Program-made: the position numbers and the translations under genes
Notes under the pieces: model-generated
What the model was told of the DNA's origin: nothing
Database searches by the model: none
The model's input: only the letters and a program-made list of their open reading frames with translations
DNA from: Caballeronia sp. dw_276
GTDB taxonomy: Bacteria > Pseudomonadota > Gammaproteobacteria > Burkholderiales > Burkholderiaceae
Assembly: GCF_018449635.1 (NCBI RefSeq)
Contig: NZ_JAAVUV010000014.1
Location: 149,465 to 213,464, forward strand
Direction of reading: 5' to 3'
Length of the DNA stretch: 64,000 bases
Shown: piece by piece, positions 17,835 through 26,885 of the stretch
How positions within the stretch are numbered: the stretch's first letter is position 1
How the letters are laid out: each line of letters opens with the position of its first letter

Positions 17835-18854
17835 ATGATCTATCCGTGGCAAGCCGATGACTGGGCGCATCTCGATCAACTCCGCGCAAGCTGGCCACAC
17901 GCGTTGTTGCTACATGGGCGGGCGGGTATCGGCAAATTGCAGTTCGCGCAGCATCTGGCGCAAAGCCTTTTGTGCGAGGCGCCGACCGCAACGCGCGAAC
18001 CGTGCGGTCACTGCGTCGCTTGCCTTTGGTTCAGCCAGGGAAATCACCCGGACTATCGCGCGGTGCTCCCTGAGGCACTTGCCGGCGAACTGATCAGCGA
18101 CGACAAGCCGGACGCCGATGAAGGCAAGAAAACCAAGGTCCCGAGCAAGGAAATCAAGATCGACCAGGTCCTTGGCCTGATGAACTTTTTCAGCCTCGGA
18201 TCGCACCGAGGCGGCGCGCGGGTCGTGTTGATCTATCCGGCCGAATCCATCAACGTGTTCGCTGCCAATGCCTTGCTCAAAACGCTGGAAGAACCGCCCG
18301 CGGGCGTGGTGTTCATTCTGGCGACGGCGCGTATCGACCGGTTGTTACCGACCATCATCAGCCGATGCCGCCAATGGCCGATGACCCTCCCGGCTACCGA
18401 AGCTTCCGTGGCATGGCTCGCGCAGCAAGGCGTGCAGCAACCTGCGGCGCTGCTCGCAGAAGCAGGCGGTGCGCCGCTGACGGCGCTGGCGCTCGCCAAC
18501 GACGAAAACCGTGCCCTCCGTGATTTCGCGCTGGCGCAACTGGCAGCGGGTCCCGCCTGCGACGCATTTGCGTGCGGCGAGAACCTGCAGAAACTGCCCG
18601 TTCCGATGGTTCTCGGCTGGCTGCAGCGCTGGCTGTACGATTTGCTGGTGCAGAAGACCGCCGGCCGGCCGCGCTATTTCCCGGCGGCGTCGAAGGCACT
18701 GGAACGCTGCGCCGCGCAGGTCGATGCGGACCGCTTCTCCCGCTATCAAAAGTTGGTGACGCGTCAGCGCGCGGTCGAAAATCACCCGCTCAACGCACGG
18801 CTCGTCTTCGAAGAGCTGTTCCTGGGCTATCGCGACGTGTTCAACGTTGCCTGA
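17835..18854 (+). CDS. holB: DNA polymerase III delta-prime subunit
   Basis: Clamp-loader subunit of 339 residues. The N-terminus MIYPWQADDWAHL and the ATPase-fold segment LLLHGRAGIGKLQFAQHLAQ are typical, with the zinc site CGHCVACLWF and an upstream Cys. ANALLKTLEEPPAGVVFILAT and RLLPTIISRCRQW (the SRC sensor region) follow. A charged insert DKPDADEGKKTKVPSKE lies before the KEIKIDQV block. The mltG-tmk-holB order is normal for Burkholderiaceae. Confidence 0.96.
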   Translation: MIYPWQADDWAHLDQLRASWPHALLLHGRAGIGKLQFAQHLAQSLLCEAPTATREPCGHCVACLWFSQGNHPDYRAVLPEALAGELISDDKPDADEGKKTKVPSKEIKIDQVLGLMNFFSLGSHRGGARVVLIYPAESINVFAANALLKTLEEPPAGVVFILATARIDRLLPTIISRCRQWPMTLPATEASVAWLAQQGVQQPAALLAEAGGAPLTALALANDENRALRDFALAQLAAGPACDAFACGENLQKLPVPMVLGWLQRWLYDLLVQKTAGRPRYFPAASKALERCAAQVDADRFSRYQKLVTRQRAVENHPLNARLVFEELFLGYRDVFNVA

Positions 18855-18883
18855 CCAACCCCTCAACATTCGTAAAACGCACC

Positions 18884-19396
18884 ATGACTCTCAATTTCCG
18901 CGACGCCGTTCTCGATGATCTTCCGGGCATCGTGGCTATCTATAACTCCACGGTGCCTTCGCGTCTCGTGACAGCTGACCTTGAACCGGTGACGGTCGAA
19001 AGCCGTCTCGCCTGGTTCCACGCTCATGGACCGAAGGCCCGCCCGTTATGGGTCGTGGAAGAAAACGGCGCGGTTGTCGCGTGGCTGAGCTTTTCCGATT
19101 TCTATGGCCGTCCGGCCTATCTGCGGACCGCCGAAGTCAGCATCTATCTTCATGAGAACACGCGCGGACGGGGTTTGGGTACCCAACTGCTGGAAGCTGC
19201 CTTGCAGCGCGCGCCAGAGCTGGGTATCGATACGTTACTGGGTTTTGTGTTCGGCCATAACGACCCGAGCTTGCGCCTCTTCCGCCGCTTCCAGTTCGAT
19301 GTCTGGGGCACGCTGCCGCGCGTCGCGGTGCTGGATGGCATCGAGCGCGACCTCGTGATCCTCGGCCGCCGGCTAAGCGCGCCGTCCGCCAGCTAA
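18884..19396 (+). CDS. GNAT N-acetyltransferase (phosphinothricin acetyltransferase-like)
   Basis: Acetyl-CoA-dependent N-acyltransferase of 170 residues. The start region MTLNFRDAVLDDLPGIVAIYN and the acetyl-CoA loop HENTRGRGLGTQLLEAAL (R/Q-x-x-G-x-G/A) are clear, with FGHNDPSLRLFRRFQFDVWGTLPRVA matching the Pat/Bar branch. Homologues acetylate amino acid analogues such as phosphinothricin or methionine sulfone. It sits 29 bases after holB and 34 before tatD in the same direction. Substrate is unknown. Confidence 0.9.
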   Translation: MTLNFRDAVLDDLPGIVAIYNSTVPSRLVTADLEPVTVESRLAWFHAHGPKARPLWVVEENGAVVAWLSFSDFYGRPAYLRTAEVSIYLHENTRGRGLGTQLLEAALQRAPELGIDTLLGFVFGHNDPSLRLFRRFQFDVWGTLPRVAVLDGIERDLVILGRRLSAPSAS

Positions 19397-19430
19397 ATCA
19401 GAGCTTTATTGGAACCACCACGGAACCACC

Positions 19431-20222
19431 ATGTTCGTCGATTCACATTGCCACATCAATTTCGAGGGTCTCGCCGACCGCCTGCCCGAAGTGCTCAGCA
19501 AGATGCGGGAGCTGAAGGTCACGCATGCGCTGTGTGTATCGGTGGATCTGGAAACGCTGCCTTCCGTGCTCAAGATCGCGGAAGAAAACGAGCATATCTA
19601 TGCATCGGTGGGCGTGCATCCCGACCACGAGGACGCGCAGGAACCGAGCGTGCAGGATCTCGTCGAACTGGCGCGCCATCCGAAAGTGGTCGCGATCGGC
19701 GAAACGGGGCTGGATTATTACCGGCTGGAAGGGCGCAGCATCGCCGATATGGAATGGCAGCGCGAACGATTTCGCACGCATATCCGCGCTGCGCACGAGA
19801 CGGGCAAACCGCTCATCATTCACACGCGTTCGTCGTGGGAGGACACGCTTAGGATCATGGCCGAGGAGCGCGCGAGCGTGCCAGGCGGCGTGATGCATTG
19901 CTTTACCGAGTCATGGCACGTCGCGCAAGCCGCGCTTGAACAAGATTTTTACATTTCGCTGTCAGGTATCGTCACGTTCAAGAGCGCGAAGGACGTACAG
20001 GATGTCGCGCAGCGCGTGCCGCTCGAGCGTTTGCTGATCGAGACCGACTCGCCTTACCTCGCGCCAGTGCCGTATCGTGGAAAGTCGAATGAACCTGCGT
20101 ACGTAAGTTATGTCGGACGTTTCATCGCGCAATTGCGAGAAATGCCGGAAGACGCGCTGGCAGCGGCCACGACCCGCAATTTCTTCAAGCTCTTCAAGAT
20201 CCCCGAGCCTGTAGAAAACTAA
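19431..20222 (+). CDS. TatD family metal-dependent hydrolase
   Basis: Amidohydrolase-fold DNase-like protein of 263 residues. Metal ligands are visible in FVDSHCHINFEG, the bridging glutamate in AIGETGLDYYRLEG, then IHTRSSWEDTL, GGVMHCFTESW and the aspartate in LIETDSPYLAPVPYRGKSNEP. Homologues act as 3'-5' exonucleases or D-aminoacyl-tRNA deacylases. It closes the mltG-tmk-holB cluster. Confidence 0.93.
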   Translation: MFVDSHCHINFEGLADRLPEVLSKMRELKVTHALCVSVDLETLPSVLKIAEENEHIYASVGVHPDHEDAQEPSVQDLVELARHPKVVAIGETGLDYYRLEGRSIADMEWQRERFRTHIRAAHETGKPLIIHTRSSWEDTLRIMAEERASVPGGVMHCFTESWHVAQAALEQDFYISLSGIVTFKSAKDVQDVAQRVPLERLLIETDSPYLAPVPYRGKSNEPAYVSYVGRFIAQLREMPEDALAAATTRNFFKLFKIPEPVEN

Positions 20223-20283
20223 GCCGGCCGGACGCCTCCGTTGCACCAATTATTAGATTCAATCAGTAATCCCCAAGGAACAC

Positions 20284-21051
20284 ATGCTTAAACTTTCGAC
20301 GGTTTCATCTTCGACATCTTTCAATCGCCATACATCCGCGCGCGGCCGGACGTGGCGCACGCTGGTTTCCGGCGTGGTTCTGACGGCCGCTGCCATCGCG
20401 CAACCGGTTTTTGCAGCGCCCGCCGATTCCATGATCAAGGCAGTGAAATTCGACGACGTGTCTGCCGTCAAAAAGCTGCTGGCGCAGGGCGTGGATCCGA
20501 ATCTCGTCGATAACACCGGCGCACCGCTGCTCGTGATCGCGGCGCGTGAGAAGTCGGACAAGGTCGGCAAGCTGCTTGCGGAAAATCCGAAGACCGACCT
20601 CGAAAAGCTCGACCCCGCCGGCGAAAACGCGATGATGCTCGCTGCGCTCAACGACGACCTCGACTTCGTGAACATGCTGATTTCGAAGGATGCGGAAGTG
20701 AACAAGAAGGGCTGGACGCCGCTGCATTACGCCGCGACCAACGGCCATGACGACGTGGTCAAGGTTCTGCTCGACCATTCGGCGTACATCGATTCGGGTT
20801 CGCCCAATGGCACCACGCCATTGATGATGGCGGCGCGCGGCGGCCATCTGTCCACGGTCAAGCTGCTGCTCGACGAAGGCGCCGACTTGCGCGTGAAGAA
20901 TCAGATCGGCATGACCGCAGTGGACTTCGCGAAGCAATATCACGAGAAGGATGTGGCGGAAGGCTTGGCGGCGCGTCTGGCGTCGATGCAGGCAACAGGC
21001 GCTGCGGGCGCATCCGGAGCCCCGCAAACCGGTACAAACAGTGCAAAATGA
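20284..21051 (+). CDS. Exported ankyrin-repeat protein
   Basis: A 255-residue protein with a long signal peptide: a basic N-region reaching RGRTWRTL, a hydrophobic core LVSGVVLTAAAIAQ and a cleavage site after PVFA-A. The mature part carries four to five ankyrin repeats (for example LLAQGVDPNLVDNTGAPLL, GWTPLHYAATNGHDDVV and GTTPLMMAARGGHLSTVKLL). A disordered Ala/Gly tail ends the protein. Ankyrin repeats bind proteins; a periplasmic partner is expected but not identifiable. AAGGAACAC precedes the start. A small Rap1a-type exported protein follows 148 bases downstream. Confidence 0.9.
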   Translation: MLKLSTVSSSTSFNRHTSARGRTWRTLVSGVVLTAAAIAQPVFAAPADSMIKAVKFDDVSAVKKLLAQGVDPNLVDNTGAPLLVIAAREKSDKVGKLLAENPKTDLEKLDPAGENAMMLAALNDDLDFVNMLISKDAEVNKKGWTPLHYAATNGHDDVVKVLLDHSAYIDSGSPNGTTPLMMAARGGHLSTVKLLLDEGADLRVKNQIGMTAVDFAKQYHEKDVAEGLAARLASMQATGAAGASGAPQTGTNSAK

Positions 21052-21199
21052 CGCACTCGCGGGATGACGGCCGGAAATTCAAACCGGTCGTCTCCTGCAA
21101 TACGAGGAACAGCTTAAACAAGCCGGGACCAAGCCGAAGGCGCTGCAAAGCGCGGGGAGGGCCACACCCGGCAACCGCCAAACATAAGAAAGGATCATC

Positions 21200-21556
21200 A
21201 TGCTGCGGGTTTTAGTCATGGCCGGGGTGCTTGCGTTTCCGCTCAGTGCGGCCGCGTTCACCGGCAACGATCTGAACATGCTTTGCACCAAGACGGACAC
21301 CGCTTCGCGCAGCGCATGCGCGGCTTACATAGAAGGCGCCGCTGACGGCATCTACAACACAATTGAAGCAATTGGCGGAACGTCCGGCCCGCAGGTTGGA
21401 CAGTATTTTTGCCTTCCCGTCGATGTAAAACCGCAAGAGTTGACTGACGCGGTGCGCAAATTCATCGCCGACAACCCGGCTCAGGGCAACTTCAACGCGA
21501 CCACCATGGTTTCGCTCGGGCTTGGCAAAGCCTTTCCGTGCAAGGCGGAGAAGTAA
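21200..21556 (+). CDS. Rap1a/Tai family exported protein
   Basis: Small protein of 118 residues with a signal peptide (MLRVLVMAGVLAFPLSAAA) cleaved before FTGNDL. The mature protein shows LCTK, SACAAYIEGAADGIYN, YFCLPVDVKPQELTDAVRKFI and a final cysteine in FPCKAEK. The four cysteines and the C-x-x-Y-I-x-G-x-x-D pattern match the Rap1a/Tai immunity-protein family, whose known members neutralise type VI secretion amidase effectors in the periplasm. No cognate effector is adjacent, so an immunity role is only suggested. AAAGGATCATC precedes the start. Confidence 0.82.
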   Translation: MLRVLVMAGVLAFPLSAAAFTGNDLNMLCTKTDTASRSACAAYIEGAADGIYNTIEAIGGTSGPQVGQYFCLPVDVKPQELTDAVRKFIADNPAQGNFNATTMVSLGLGKAFPCKAEK

Positions 21557-21700
21557 GCGTCTTCAGTTTCACGTCATTTGAATGTCCGCCGGTCGACCGG
21601 CGGGCACGGCATTTGCTGCACCGCAATACACCGGTAACGTAGCCGGCTTCCCGCAAAATCCCGTCGTATCCACCTTTTCAAGGCTGATTCCACGACGACG

Positions 21701-22978
21701 ATGATCAATTTCGACTCCTTCGAGCGCATTGCTTCGGCGCCGCTCAACACCTGGCCCGGCGCAATTGTCGTCGCTGCACTTGCCGTGCTGTTTGCCATCG
21801 GCGTTCACCGGGTGGGCGCGCGGATTCTCGTGCGTATTGCGCGGCCGTATCCGTTGATGAGCGTGGTGCTGCGTTTCATCGATAAACCCGCGCTCGCGCT
21901 TCTCATCATCCTCGCGCTCGGCTTCGTGCTGGTCGAAGCGCCGGATTCGCTGCCTTTTGCCACGGCGCTGCGCGATCTGCTGACCCTTGCGTTGATCGTT
22001 GGGCTGACATGGCTCGCCGTGCGTTCGGTCGGCGCTGTCGCCGAAGCACTGGTTCAAGCGCATCCGCTCGACTCCAAAGACAATCTCCAGGCGCGCCGTA
22101 TCCATACGCAGGCGCGCGTGCTGGCGCGATCCGTGATGGTGGTGATCGTAATCATCGGGTTTGGCGGCGCGTTGATGACGTTTCCGGCCGTGCGGCAGAT
22201 CGGGGCGAGTTTGCTGGCGTCGGCGGGGGTGGCGGGACTGGTTGCCGGTATTGCCGCAAGGCCCGTGTTGGGTAACCTGATCGCCGGCTTGCAGATCGCA
22301 TTGTCGCAACCCATCCGGCTCGATGACGTCGTCGTGATCCAGGGCGAATGGGGACGCGTCGAGGAGATCACGGGAACGTACGTATCCGTCCGGATCTGGG
22401 ACCAGCGGCGCATGATCGTGCCGTTGCAATGGTTTATCGAAAATCCGTTTACCAACTGGACGCGCAATAGTTCGCAGATCATTGGAACGGTGTTTCTCTA
22501 CGTCGATTACCGCATGCCGATGGCGCCATTGCGCGAAGAACTCGAACGCATATTGGAACACGCGCCGGAATGGGACGGCCGCGTACAAGTGCTTCAAGTC
22601 ACCGACGCCACTGAAAAGTCGATGCAGATTCGCGTTCTTGTCAGTTCCTTCGATTCCGGCCTGAACTTCGACCTTCGATGCCGCGTGCGCGAAGGTTTGC
22701 TGAACTTCGCGCAGGCCGAGTTTCCACAATTCCTGCCGCGTACCCGGGCGGACGTGGCGCCGGAAGGCGAGCACGTCGATTTCGTTGCGCCGCTGGACCG
22801 GACGCAGGCGAGCAGCGCGATCCGGCCGCCGGTTCGCGGGACAGCCAACACGGAAGCCGACCCGGTGGCAAGCCGGGGAGAACGGCACGGCCCGGATCCG
22901 TCGGCGCATTCGGCGGCATCGACCGCTAAACCGGCGCCCGAACCTGCCGAGCCCGTCGGCAGCGGCGAGCGGCGCTGA
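21701..22978 (+). CDS. MscS-family mechanosensitive ion channel
   Basis: Inner membrane protein of 425 residues. Four or so transmembrane segments lie in the first 190 residues (for example AIVVAALAVLFAIGVH and LTLALIVGLTWLAV). The pore-lining helix segment ASLLASAGVAGLVAGIAARPVLGNLIAGLQIAL and the beta domain start QPIRLDDVVVIQGEWGRVEEI are classic MscS. The C-terminus is an extended low-complexity tail (about residues 360-425) rich in Ala, Pro, Glu and Arg that small MscS channels lack. It probably releases solutes on hypo-osmotic shock. Trehalose synthase follows. Confidence 0.93.
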   Translation: MINFDSFERIASAPLNTWPGAIVVAALAVLFAIGVHRVGARILVRIARPYPLMSVVLRFIDKPALALLIILALGFVLVEAPDSLPFATALRDLLTLALIVGLTWLAVRSVGAVAEALVQAHPLDSKDNLQARRIHTQARVLARSVMVVIVIIGFGGALMTFPAVRQIGASLLASAGVAGLVAGIAARPVLGNLIAGLQIALSQPIRLDDVVVIQGEWGRVEEITGTYVSVRIWDQRRMIVPLQWFIENPFTNWTRNSSQIIGTVFLYVDYRMPMAPLREELERILEHAPEWDGRVQVLQVTDATEKSMQIRVLVSSFDSGLNFDLRCRVREGLLNFAQAEFPQFLPRTRADVAPEGEHVDFVAPLDRTQASSAIRPPVRGTANTEADPVASRGERHGPDPSAHSAASTAKPAPEPAEPVGSGERR

Positions 22979-23109
22979 CCTTCATTTGCCCTCCCGGAAA
23001 CGCGGACAAAGTTTGAACTGACGCCGCCGCCCAAGGCCAAACTCACTACTATTTCGAGATAGATCCTGAACATCCGGACGTCACGAATCAATAAAAGGGA
23101 CTGTCAAGC

Positions 23110-24516
23110 ATGAGCCGTCTAGTGGTTGTATCGAACCGAGTTGCGTCACCCACCGAAACCAAAGGCTCCGCCGGCGGCCTCGCCGTTGGGGTGTTCGGCG
23201 CGCTGAAGGACAGCGGGGGCGTGTGGTTCGGCTGGAGCGGCGACGTGGTCAGCGACACCGTCGCAAACCAGGGTCCGAAGCTCGAACAGGACGGCGCGGT
23301 CACCTTCGCGACCGTTGGCTTGCCCAAAAAAGACTACGACCAGTATTACCGCGGTTTTTCGAACGCGACGCTTTGGCCGGTTTTTCACTATCGAAATGAT
23401 CTGGCTGTTTACGATCGCGAGGAGTACGCCGGATACAGAAGGGTGAACTCGTGGCTCGCGCATCGCGCAATCAAGCTGCTACAGCCGGACGATGTCATCT
23501 GGGTTCACGATTACCATCTGATCCCGTTTGGCGAGGCGCTGCGCTCCGAAGGCGTGACGAACCGAATGGGTTTTTTCCTGCATATCCCGTTTCCATCGCC
23601 GCAAATCCTGCTCAACATTCCGCCGCACGAGGAACTGGTCAAGTCACTGTGCTGCTACGACGTCGTGGGTTTCCAGACGCCGGGCGACCAGGCTGCGTTT
23701 CATGATTACATCGTGCGCCACGCACACGGCACTGCAACGGCCGACGGCCAGGTTGAAGCGTTCGGCCGCAAGCTGAAAACGGGCGTGTATCGGATCGGCA
23801 TTTTCCCCGATGAAATCGCCGAACAAGCCAAGCGTGGCGAAGCGCGTCAGGACGTGATGGACCTGAAGCAGAGCCTTGAAGGGCGCAAGCTGATCATGAG
23901 CGTGGACCGGCTGGATTACTCGAAAGGACTGGTCGAGCGATTCAAGGCTTTCGAGCATTTTCTGGAAAAGTCTCCGGAATGGCGCGGCAACGTCACGCTC
24001 GTGCAGATCGCGCCGCCAACGCGCTCAGATGTCGATACTTACCAGCAGATCCGTCACAACCTCGAATACGAAGCAGGGCGTATCAACGGGCGGTACTCGG
24101 GTCTCGACTACACGCCGATTCGCTACATGAACCAGCGTTATGACCGGTGGAAGCTGATGTCGCTCTTCCGCGAATCGCAGATTGGTCTGGTCACGCCGTT
24201 GCGCGACGGCATGAACCTCGTCGCGAAGGAGTACGTCGCGGCGCAGAATCCCGACGATCCGGGCGTCCTCGTCCTGTCCCAGTTCGCCGGCGCCGCCGAC
24301 GAAATGACCGGCGCGGTGATGGTGAATCCCCACGATATTGTTGGGATGAGCGAAGCGATCGGCCGAGCGTTATCGATGCCGCTTGCTGAGCGCCGCGAGC
24401 GCTACGAAACCAACATGAAAATGCTCCGCAAGTACGATCTCGGCGTGTGGCGCGACTCGTTTCTAGCCGATTTGCGAGGCGTCGATCAAACCAAACCGGC
24501 TTCCAGGAAAAAATAA
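23110..24516 (+). CDS. otsA: Alpha,alpha-trehalose-phosphate synthase (UDP-forming)
   Basis: GT20 enzyme of 468 residues making trehalose-6-phosphate from UDP-glucose and glucose-6-phosphate. Visible landmarks are VVVSNRVASP, KGSAGGLAVGVFGAL near residues 18-32, WFGWSG, IWVHDYHLIPFGEALR, GFFLHIPFPS, SVDRLDYSKGLVERFKAF and the C-terminal PLRDGMNLVAKEYVAAQ. AAAAGGGACTG precedes the ATG. No otsB phosphatase is adjacent. Its place after an MscS channel suggests an osmotic-stress neighbourhood, which is inference from context. Confidence 0.97.
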   Translation: MSRLVVVSNRVASPTETKGSAGGLAVGVFGALKDSGGVWFGWSGDVVSDTVANQGPKLEQDGAVTFATVGLPKKDYDQYYRGFSNATLWPVFHYRNDLAVYDREEYAGYRRVNSWLAHRAIKLLQPDDVIWVHDYHLIPFGEALRSEGVTNRMGFFLHIPFPSPQILLNIPPHEELVKSLCCYDVVGFQTPGDQAAFHDYIVRHAHGTATADGQVEAFGRKLKTGVYRIGIFPDEIAEQAKRGEARQDVMDLKQSLEGRKLIMSVDRLDYSKGLVERFKAFEHFLEKSPEWRGNVTLVQIAPPTRSDVDTYQQIRHNLEYEAGRINGRYSGLDYTPIRYMNQRYDRWKLMSLFRESQIGLVTPLRDGMNLVAKEYVAAQNPDDPGVLVLSQFAGAADEMTGAVMVNPHDIVGMSEAIGRALSMPLAERRERYETNMKMLRKYDLGVWRDSFLADLRGVDQTKPASRKK

Positions 24517-24753
24517 CAACGCGTCTCGACTACAGGCTGCCCGCGCCCAAGTAACGTTGCAAAACGAGTGTTTCGTGACTGTAACAGCGTCATGAAAGTG
24601 AAAGTTTTGCCAACATCGGTGCATTCGCGGCCAATAATGCGGGTGTCGTCACTGCGCGTGGAATTTTCGCGCGCGACGACCGGCGACCGTCCTTATCCGG
24701 CATTGCACCGGTTAAAGATCACGGCGACGTAAGACCGAGTGGAGACGAGAACA

Positions 24754-25821
24754 ATGAGAATTGCACAAATAGCACCCCTGACCGAGTCGGTGCCGCCAAA
24801 GCTTTACGGGGGAACGGAGCGGGTCGTGTCGTACATCACCGAGGCGCTGGTGGAACTCGGGCACGACGTCACGCTGTTCGCTTCAGGCGACTCCCAGACC
24901 AAAGCAAAGCTGGAAGCTGTCTGGCCGCGCGCGCTGCGCCTGGACCCGGCTATCCGCGACCGGATCGCGCCGCACATGCTGCTGATGGAAATGGTCCGCC
25001 GCCGCGCCGATGACTTCGACGTGCTGCACTTCCACATGGATTACTACTCGTTCTCGCTTTTCAAGCGCCAGGACACGCCGTTCGTGACCACGCTGCATGG
25101 GCGGCTAGATCTGCCTGAGCAGCAACCGATATTCAACACATTCAATACGGCGCCAGTGATTTCGATTTCGGATTCGCAGCGCCACCCGTTGCCGCAGGCC
25201 AAATGGCTCACGACGGTTTATCACGGGCTGCCGGAAAAGCGCTACATGCCGCAGCCGGTCGAGCAAACCTATCTGGCGTTTCTCGGGCGGATATCGCCGG
25301 AAAAACGCGTCGATACCGCCATCCGCATTGCGGGACGTTGCGGCATGAAGATCAAGATCGCGGCAAAGGTCGACTCAGCCGATCGCGAATATTTTGAACG
25401 CGAAATCGCGCCGTTGATGGAATTGCCATACGTGGAGTTCATCGGTGAAATTGACGATCACCAGAAAGCCGACTTCCTCTCGGGCGCCCATGCGCTGTTG
25501 TTCCCGATCGACTGGCCCGAGCCGTTTGGCCTTGTGATGATCGAATCCATGGCGTGCGGCACGCCGGTCATCGCATTCAACCGCGGAGCGGTGCCGGAAG
25601 TGGTGGACGAGGGCGTGTCGGGGTTCATTGTCGAGGACGAGATCGGCGCGGTTGCCGCCGTGAACCGGCTGCACACTATTTCGCGTGCGGGCGTGCGCAA
25701 ATGCTTCGAGGAGCGCTTCACGTCGCACAGGATGGCACAGCAATATGTGGATGCGTACCAGGCCGTTGTAAGGGCGCAAAAGCGTTCGCGTTTCAAGCTC
25801 ATCGACAGCGCCACGAGCTAA
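24754..25821 (+). CDS. Glycosyltransferase family 4 protein
   Basis: GT-B fold retaining glycosyltransferase of 355 residues. MRIAQIAPLTESVPPKLYGG begins the family pattern (acceptor-side glycine loop GGTERVVSYITEALVELGHDV). The donor-side E-x7-E motif lies in WPEPFGLVMIESMACGTPVIAF near residues 255-277, followed by NRGAVPEVVDEGVSGF. FLGRISPEKRVDTAIRIA is also typical. The methionine at 24754 is used; a GTG 15 bases earlier is in frame but GAGACGAGAAC fits the later start. The sugar and acceptor are unknown. Confidence 0.92.
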   Translation: MRIAQIAPLTESVPPKLYGGTERVVSYITEALVELGHDVTLFASGDSQTKAKLEAVWPRALRLDPAIRDRIAPHMLLMEMVRRRADDFDVLHFHMDYYSFSLFKRQDTPFVTTLHGRLDLPEQQPIFNTFNTAPVISISDSQRHPLPQAKWLTTVYHGLPEKRYMPQPVEQTYLAFLGRISPEKRVDTAIRIAGRCGMKIKIAAKVDSADREYFEREIAPLMELPYVEFIGEIDDHQKADFLSGAHALLFPIDWPEPFGLVMIESMACGTPVIAFNRGAVPEVVDEGVSGFIVEDEIGAVAAVNRLHTISRAGVRKCFEERFTSHRMAQQYVDAYQAVVRAQKRSRFKLIDSATS

Positions 25822-25836
25822 AAAGAAGTCATAAAG

Positions 25837-25886
25837 AAAACCGCCGCGCACACGACTTTTCGGGTCGTGCTGCGCGGCGGTTTTTT
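25837..25886. terminator. Bidirectional terminator between the GT4 and SYLF genes
   Basis: A long near-perfect stem (AAAACCGCCGCGCA...CACGAC with GTCGTG...TGCGCGGCGGTTTT) with A- and T-runs on the two flanks, placed between convergent genes. It can serve both strands. Confidence 0.9.
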
Positions 25887-25918
25887 GCTGCGTTGGTCCT
25901 GCAAGCCAGCCTGAAAAC

Positions 25919-26509
25919 TTAGATGGCCAGACGCGAGACCTTCGTGCCTTCCAGCGACAGGTTGGCCATCAGGCCGGCGTTCGTAAGCACGAACACTTCG
26001 ACCGGCGCGGTTGCCGTCGTGGAATCGATATTGCCGTTTGCGCCCATCTTGACCAGCGCCACCGATGCATCGCCGCCGACCGACCAGCCGTCGGTATTGC
26101 GGAATTTGTCGAGTGCGTCCTGCGTCATGAACAGGAAGATGATCGACTTCGATTGCGCACCAGCCTGCAGACCGATGGAACCCGAGGTCGTGCTGTAGTA
26201 GCCGACCGAGCTGCCGCCCACTCGCAGCGCGCCCTTGCCGTATTGCGCGCCCACGATAAAGCCTGCCTGGATCACCGACGGGAACACGAGCACGCCACGC
26301 GCCTTGCCCACGAGTTCGCGTGAGCCCTTCGCCGTGACATACAGGCGCTGCATGGTCGCATCGATATCCGCGTCGATAGAACGGCGTGCGTCCGAGTCGC
26401 CGGCCGTCTTTTGTGCGCCCTGGTTCGACGTCGTCGTGCAACCGGCCAGCGCGAGGCCGCCCATTGCAAGTGCGGCGGTCGATTTGATCATGAAGTTTCG
26501 TCTTTGCAT
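25919..26509 (-). CDS. SYLF-domain lipoprotein (Ysc84-like)
   Basis: Lipoprotein of 196 residues. The signal has a Tat-like RRNFMIKSTAALAMGG and a lipobox LALAGC, so Cys is probably lipidated. The SYLF domain follows: GVLVFPSVIQAGFIVGAQYGKG, SIGLQAGAQSKSIIFLFMTQDAL and GNIDSTTATAPVEVFVLT. SYLF domains bind lipids in eukaryotes; in Burkholderia this lipoprotein type is common but without known function. The start at 26509 is set by GGAGAAAACG upstream, four codons inside the longest frame. Confidence 0.9.
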   Translation of the reverse strand: MQRRNFMIKSTAALAMGGLALAGCTTTSNQGAQKTAGDSDARRSIDADIDATMQRLYVTAKGSRELVGKARGVLVFPSVIQAGFIVGAQYGKGALRVGGSSVGYYSTTSGSIGLQAGAQSKSIIFLFMTQDALDKFRNTDGWSVGGDASVALVKMGANGNIDSTTATAPVEVFVLTNAGLMANLSLEGTKVSRLAI

Positions 26510-26885
26510 CGTTTTCTCCATCGTGGTTTTTTGGGAAACCCCATCTACGAGTGTTCCAGCAGGGCGATTTATAACACAGCAGGTCGTTTAGCAACACCTC
26601 GGTGGATCGCGCAAACCCTTGCCCCGCTTGGGCTTCAGCACGATAGCACGATTCGGTGAGGTAATTTTGACCTGGACCGGCCTGCACCTTGGCCGAGCGA
26701 GAACCCGCTTGTTTGTGCGAAACATTTGTCGTTCTCGTCAGGCAATTCCCTACTGCGCAAAATCCGCGCCACCTCCGGGAAAAGCACCGAAGTACGGTCA
26801 AACTTACCCATGAAAATAAGTTTGATAGCTCCGCTGATTTCCTCGAAAAGATGCTGATGTGTTGTCGCAGCGCAAATGCGTAGTG
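26510..26885. other. Intergenic region without a recognisable gene
   Basis: It holds the presumed promoter of the leftward SYLF lipoprotein gene and the 3' side of the next leftward gene. Short open frames here have no ribosome site or recognisable motif. No strong hairpin was seen. Confidence 0.5.
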
